A stretch of 8,252 nucleotides of DNA, from contig JAAXQI010000150.1 of the NCBI GenBank assembly GCA_012974315.1, positions 1 through 8,252 on the forward strand, read 5' to 3'. The notes beneath the pieces are model-generated. The model saw only the letters and a program-made list of their open reading frames with translations, was not told the origin of the DNA and did no database searches. Both the position numbers and the translations under genes were made by a program. The DNA comes from Desulfobacterales bacterium. Its GTDB lineage: Bacteria; Desulfobacterota; Desulfobulbia; Desulfobulbales; BM004. This document shows, one piece after another, positions 6,767-8,252 of the stretch; position 1 is the first letter of the stretch; every line of letters begins with the position of its first letter.

Positions 6767-7864
6767 TCACAATTCCGAAGGTCTGATAGCGAGCCCAAGG
6801 GCAATTGCCATTTCCGGGCCAATATAGTTTAGGTACGACTGGTCAATATTTTTGCTGCCACCCTTAATTTTAACAAACGGATCCAACTGTTCAACCTGAA
6901 GGCCAATCTCTTCAGCAAAAAACTGGTCCAGCCCCTGGATCCTTGAGCCGCCACCGCTTAGGATAATCTTATTTAAAGTCATATCAGGATTATTTGTATA
7001 ATAAAGGTCAATTGCCTTTTTCAGCTCAAGGGCCCACTGTGTACAGGTGTTGGCATAAATCTCATCCAGATCCTTCTGCTTTTCCTCAACAGGCTCATAG
7101 CCCATTTTAAGACCCTCTGCCTCATCAATGGAAATGCCAAACCTGTTCTGTATCTGATCAGTCAACTGCCGGCTACCAACCACAACATCCCTCGCCAATA
7201 CAGATATGCCCTGGGAAACAATATTGATACTCATCTTAGTGGCACCGATATCAACCAGGGCCACGTTTTCATCCAGGCTGTAATTAGCGTCATAGATGTT
7301 TTCCAGAGCAAAACCACCGATGTCTACAATTACGACTTTCAGACCGACAGACTGAAGCATGGACAGATATCCGTCAACAACTTCTTTTTTGGCTGCAACC
7401 AACATAATATCTGTACGGTCATATTCTTCAGTATTGGTATGCAAGTCCTGATAGTCCAGATATACATCTTCAATGTCAAAGGGAATATACTGCCCAACCT
7501 CTGTCTGGATATATTCATCAAGAACCTTTTCTTCCATCACAGAAAGGTTGATCTTTTTAACGATAACTGAATATCCAGATATCGATATTGCCACCTTTTT
7601 TTCTTTTACTTTTAAATTTTTCAACAGGTAGGTAATGATCTTTGCAACCTCTTCGGGTTCCTGCAAAATACCATCTTCAACTGCACCTTCCGGAAGCTTT
7701 GCGCTACCGAGGCTCAGTAGTTTGAAATCATTGCCAGACTTGGCCACCTGACAGATCTTTATTGAATGAGACCCAATATCTAAACCAATAGGAAACTGCT
7801 GCTGCTTGGCTGAAAGCAGCTTCAATTTCGGAAACTTGTTTTTGGCTAAAGGCAAACTGCCCAT
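6767..7864 (-). CDS. pilM: type IV pilus actin-like assembly ATPase PilM
   Basis: A 365-aa cytoplasmic protein of the actin/FtsA fold that binds ATP and the PilN N-terminal peptide, forming the cytoplasmic ring of the alignment subcomplex. Visible motifs are the phosphate-1 loop IGLDIGSHSIK (26-36), the IPFDIEDVYLDYQ region (127-139) typical of PilM, the phosphate-2 segment ALVDIGATKMSINIV (202-216) and the adenosine motif ILSGGGSRIQGL (301-312). The end, PEMAIALGLAIR, is also typical. It is about the usual length, with a somewhat long basic N-terminal extension (about 25 residues) before the first strand. The ribosome binding site is only GGTGA, 3 nt before the ATG. It is first in the operon, about 270 nt downstream of the predicted sigma-54 start site. 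Confidence 0.95.
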   Translation of the reverse strand: MGSLPLAKNKFPKLKLLSAKQQQFPIGLDIGSHSIKICQVAKSGNDFKLLSLGSAKLPEGAVEDGILQEPEEVAKIITYLLKNLKVKEKKVAISISGYSVIVKKINLSVMEEKVLDEYIQTEVGQYIPFDIEDVYLDYQDLHTNTEEYDRTDIMLVAAKKEVVDGYLSMLQSVGLKVVIVDIGGFALENIYDANYSLDENVALVDIGATKMSINIVSQGISVLARDVVVGSRQLTDQIQNRFGISIDEAEGLKMGYEPVEEKQKDLDEIYANTCTQWALELKKAIDLYYTNNPDMTLNKIILSGGGSRIQGLDQFFAEEIGLQVEQLDPFVKIKGGSKNIDQSYLNYIGPEMAIALGLAIRPSEL

Positions 7865-8138
7865 AGTTCACCATTTAAGGAGGTTTAGTATTACGTACAT
7901 TAACGAGTTTGCATCAAAAACTATCTCAAAAAAAAACACAAGCAAGTTTTTTTATTTTATCGCTGCATTGAAGCTGCCCGCAATGTTTTTAACAGAGGAC
8001 ATAATTTTATTTTTAATGTCAAGTTAAATCTCCACAACAGGCCGTTTTATATATAAAAAATTTCATTCAGTTTCTTTTATTCTCCAGACAAGTTATTGAT
8101 AAATTCCCCATTGCCTGTCTTTTTCAATTATAAAACGT
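7865..8138 (-). other. long AT-rich 5' leader of the pil operon
   Basis: About 270 nt lie between the predicted sigma-54 start site and pilM, with no gene I can support. Contents on the minus strand are: a short AT hairpin (arms at 7930-7937 and 7946-7953), a direct repeat of GCTGC, two possible tiny frames of 15-16 codons without ribosome binding sites, and the sequence ACCTCCTTA (7876-7884) just before pilM. The length leaves room for post-transcriptional control or for a second promoter, but I recognise no riboswitch. Confidence 0.4.
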
Positions 8139-8147
8139 TTATTACTT

Positions 8148-8163
8148 AGCAATAACTGTGCCA
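8148..8163 (-). promoter_or_regulatory. sigma-54 (RpoN) -24/-12 promoter of the pil operon
   Basis: The minus strand reads TGGCACAGTTATTGCT. This matches the RpoN consensus TGGCAC-N5-TTGC with the GG and GC dinucleotides at the required spacing. The predicted start site is about 8138. Sigma-54 promoters need an enhancer-binding activator, and in type IV pilus systems PilR commonly plays this part, which is an inference here. The activator site would lie further upstream, mostly outside the window. Confidence 0.65.
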
Positions 8164-8252
8164 GTTAATTTTGCCATTCATAATTTTTCAATAACTCCCC
8201 AAAAGGCCATCGCAAAAAAGACCTGTTCTGACTAAAACCCCAGACTTCCAAC
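8164..8252. other. upstream intergenic DNA, no gene recognised
   Basis: This stretch holds no supported gene. A minus-strand frame stays open from the window edge for under 30 codons, with no recognisable sequence. Any enhancer site for the sigma-54 promoter would be expected here or beyond the edge. Confidence 0.3.

Noticed and set aside
6760..6822. Longer pilN starting inside pilM
   Set aside because: The added residues do not match PilN, and the PilM-binding INLLP motif belongs at the N-terminus.
7930..7953. AT hairpin followed by a T-run, as an intrinsic terminator or attenuator
   Set aside because: The 8-bp stem has only one G-C pair and the loop is as long as the stem, so it is probably just A/T-run sequence.
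7952..8002. Micro-ORF of 16 codons in the pil leader
   Set aside because: There is no ribosome binding site and no attenuator-like content; chance in a 270-nt leader.
8017..8022. TTGACA on the minus strand as a sigma-70 -35 box for pilM
   Set aside because: No acceptable -10 hexamer lies 16-18 bases downstream (the sequence there is TCCTCT).
7806..8027. Rightward 73-codon frame overlapping the start of pilM
   Set aside because: It is antisense to pilM, of low complexity and rich in Phe/Ile/Lys as expected from AT-rich DNA, with no ribosome binding site at its ATG.

Overview
The window carries one leftward (minus-strand) gene block: the type IV pilus alignment operon pilM-pilN-pilO-pilP, followed by an unusually built outer-membrane section. 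A typical Gram-negative pilMNOP operon ends in one long pilQ gene of roughly 700-900 codons. Here that place holds two secreted proteins. The first is a 553-aa AMIN-STN protein that ends in a TPR array and has no secretin barrel. The second is a 559-aa lipoprotein secretin of the MshL/PilQ kind that has the barrel and its own STN domain but no AMIN domain. Two further lipoprotein genes follow: a CsgG/LpoB-like one with a glycine-rich insertion, and the start of a low-complexity, possibly Ig-like lipoprotein.

Organism: the gene content is that of a diderm bacterium (secretin, lipoproteins with outer-membrane sorting signals, PilP). The PilMNOP order, the sigma-54 type promoter, the middling-to-low GC and the look of the proteins suit a Desulfobacterota (deltaproteobacterial) member. 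This is an inference from style; no marker gene in the window fixes the taxon.

Layout, in transcription order (right to left). 8252-8164: AT-rich upstream DNA with no gene seen. 8163-8148: a consensus-quality sigma-54 -24/-12 element. About 8138-7865: a long AT-rich leader. 7864-6767 pilM; 6759-6172 pilN; 6086-5451 pilO; 5445-4921 pilP; 4918-3257 AMIN-STN-TPR protein; 3207-1528 lipidated secretin; 1433-366 CsgG-like lipoprotein; 272-51 small lipoprotein. Gaps are mostly 2-95 bp, and no convincing terminator was seen between the genes, so co-transcription from the sigma-54 promoter is the simplest reading.

How the genes work together: PilM is the actin-like cytoplasmic ring protein that docks on the N-terminal INLLP motif of PilN. 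PilN and PilO form the coiled-coil inner-membrane heterodimer. PilP links that dimer across the periplasm to the N0 (STN) domain of the secretin. In this operon an N0 domain is present on both the AMIN-STN-TPR protein and the secretin, so PilP has two potential partners. The AMIN domain should bind peptidoglycan. The TPR array could play the role that PilF/PilW/Tgl pilotins play elsewhere, while the secretin carries its own lipid anchor.

Left edge: about the first 80-90 bases have a different composition (about 65% GC by hand count, against about 43% in the next 80) and a strongly GC3-biased reading frame on the opposite strand. The last lipoprotein gene runs into this block, so its C-terminus is probably not native. 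The edge looks like a junction, either an assembly or cloning chimera or a real rearrangement.
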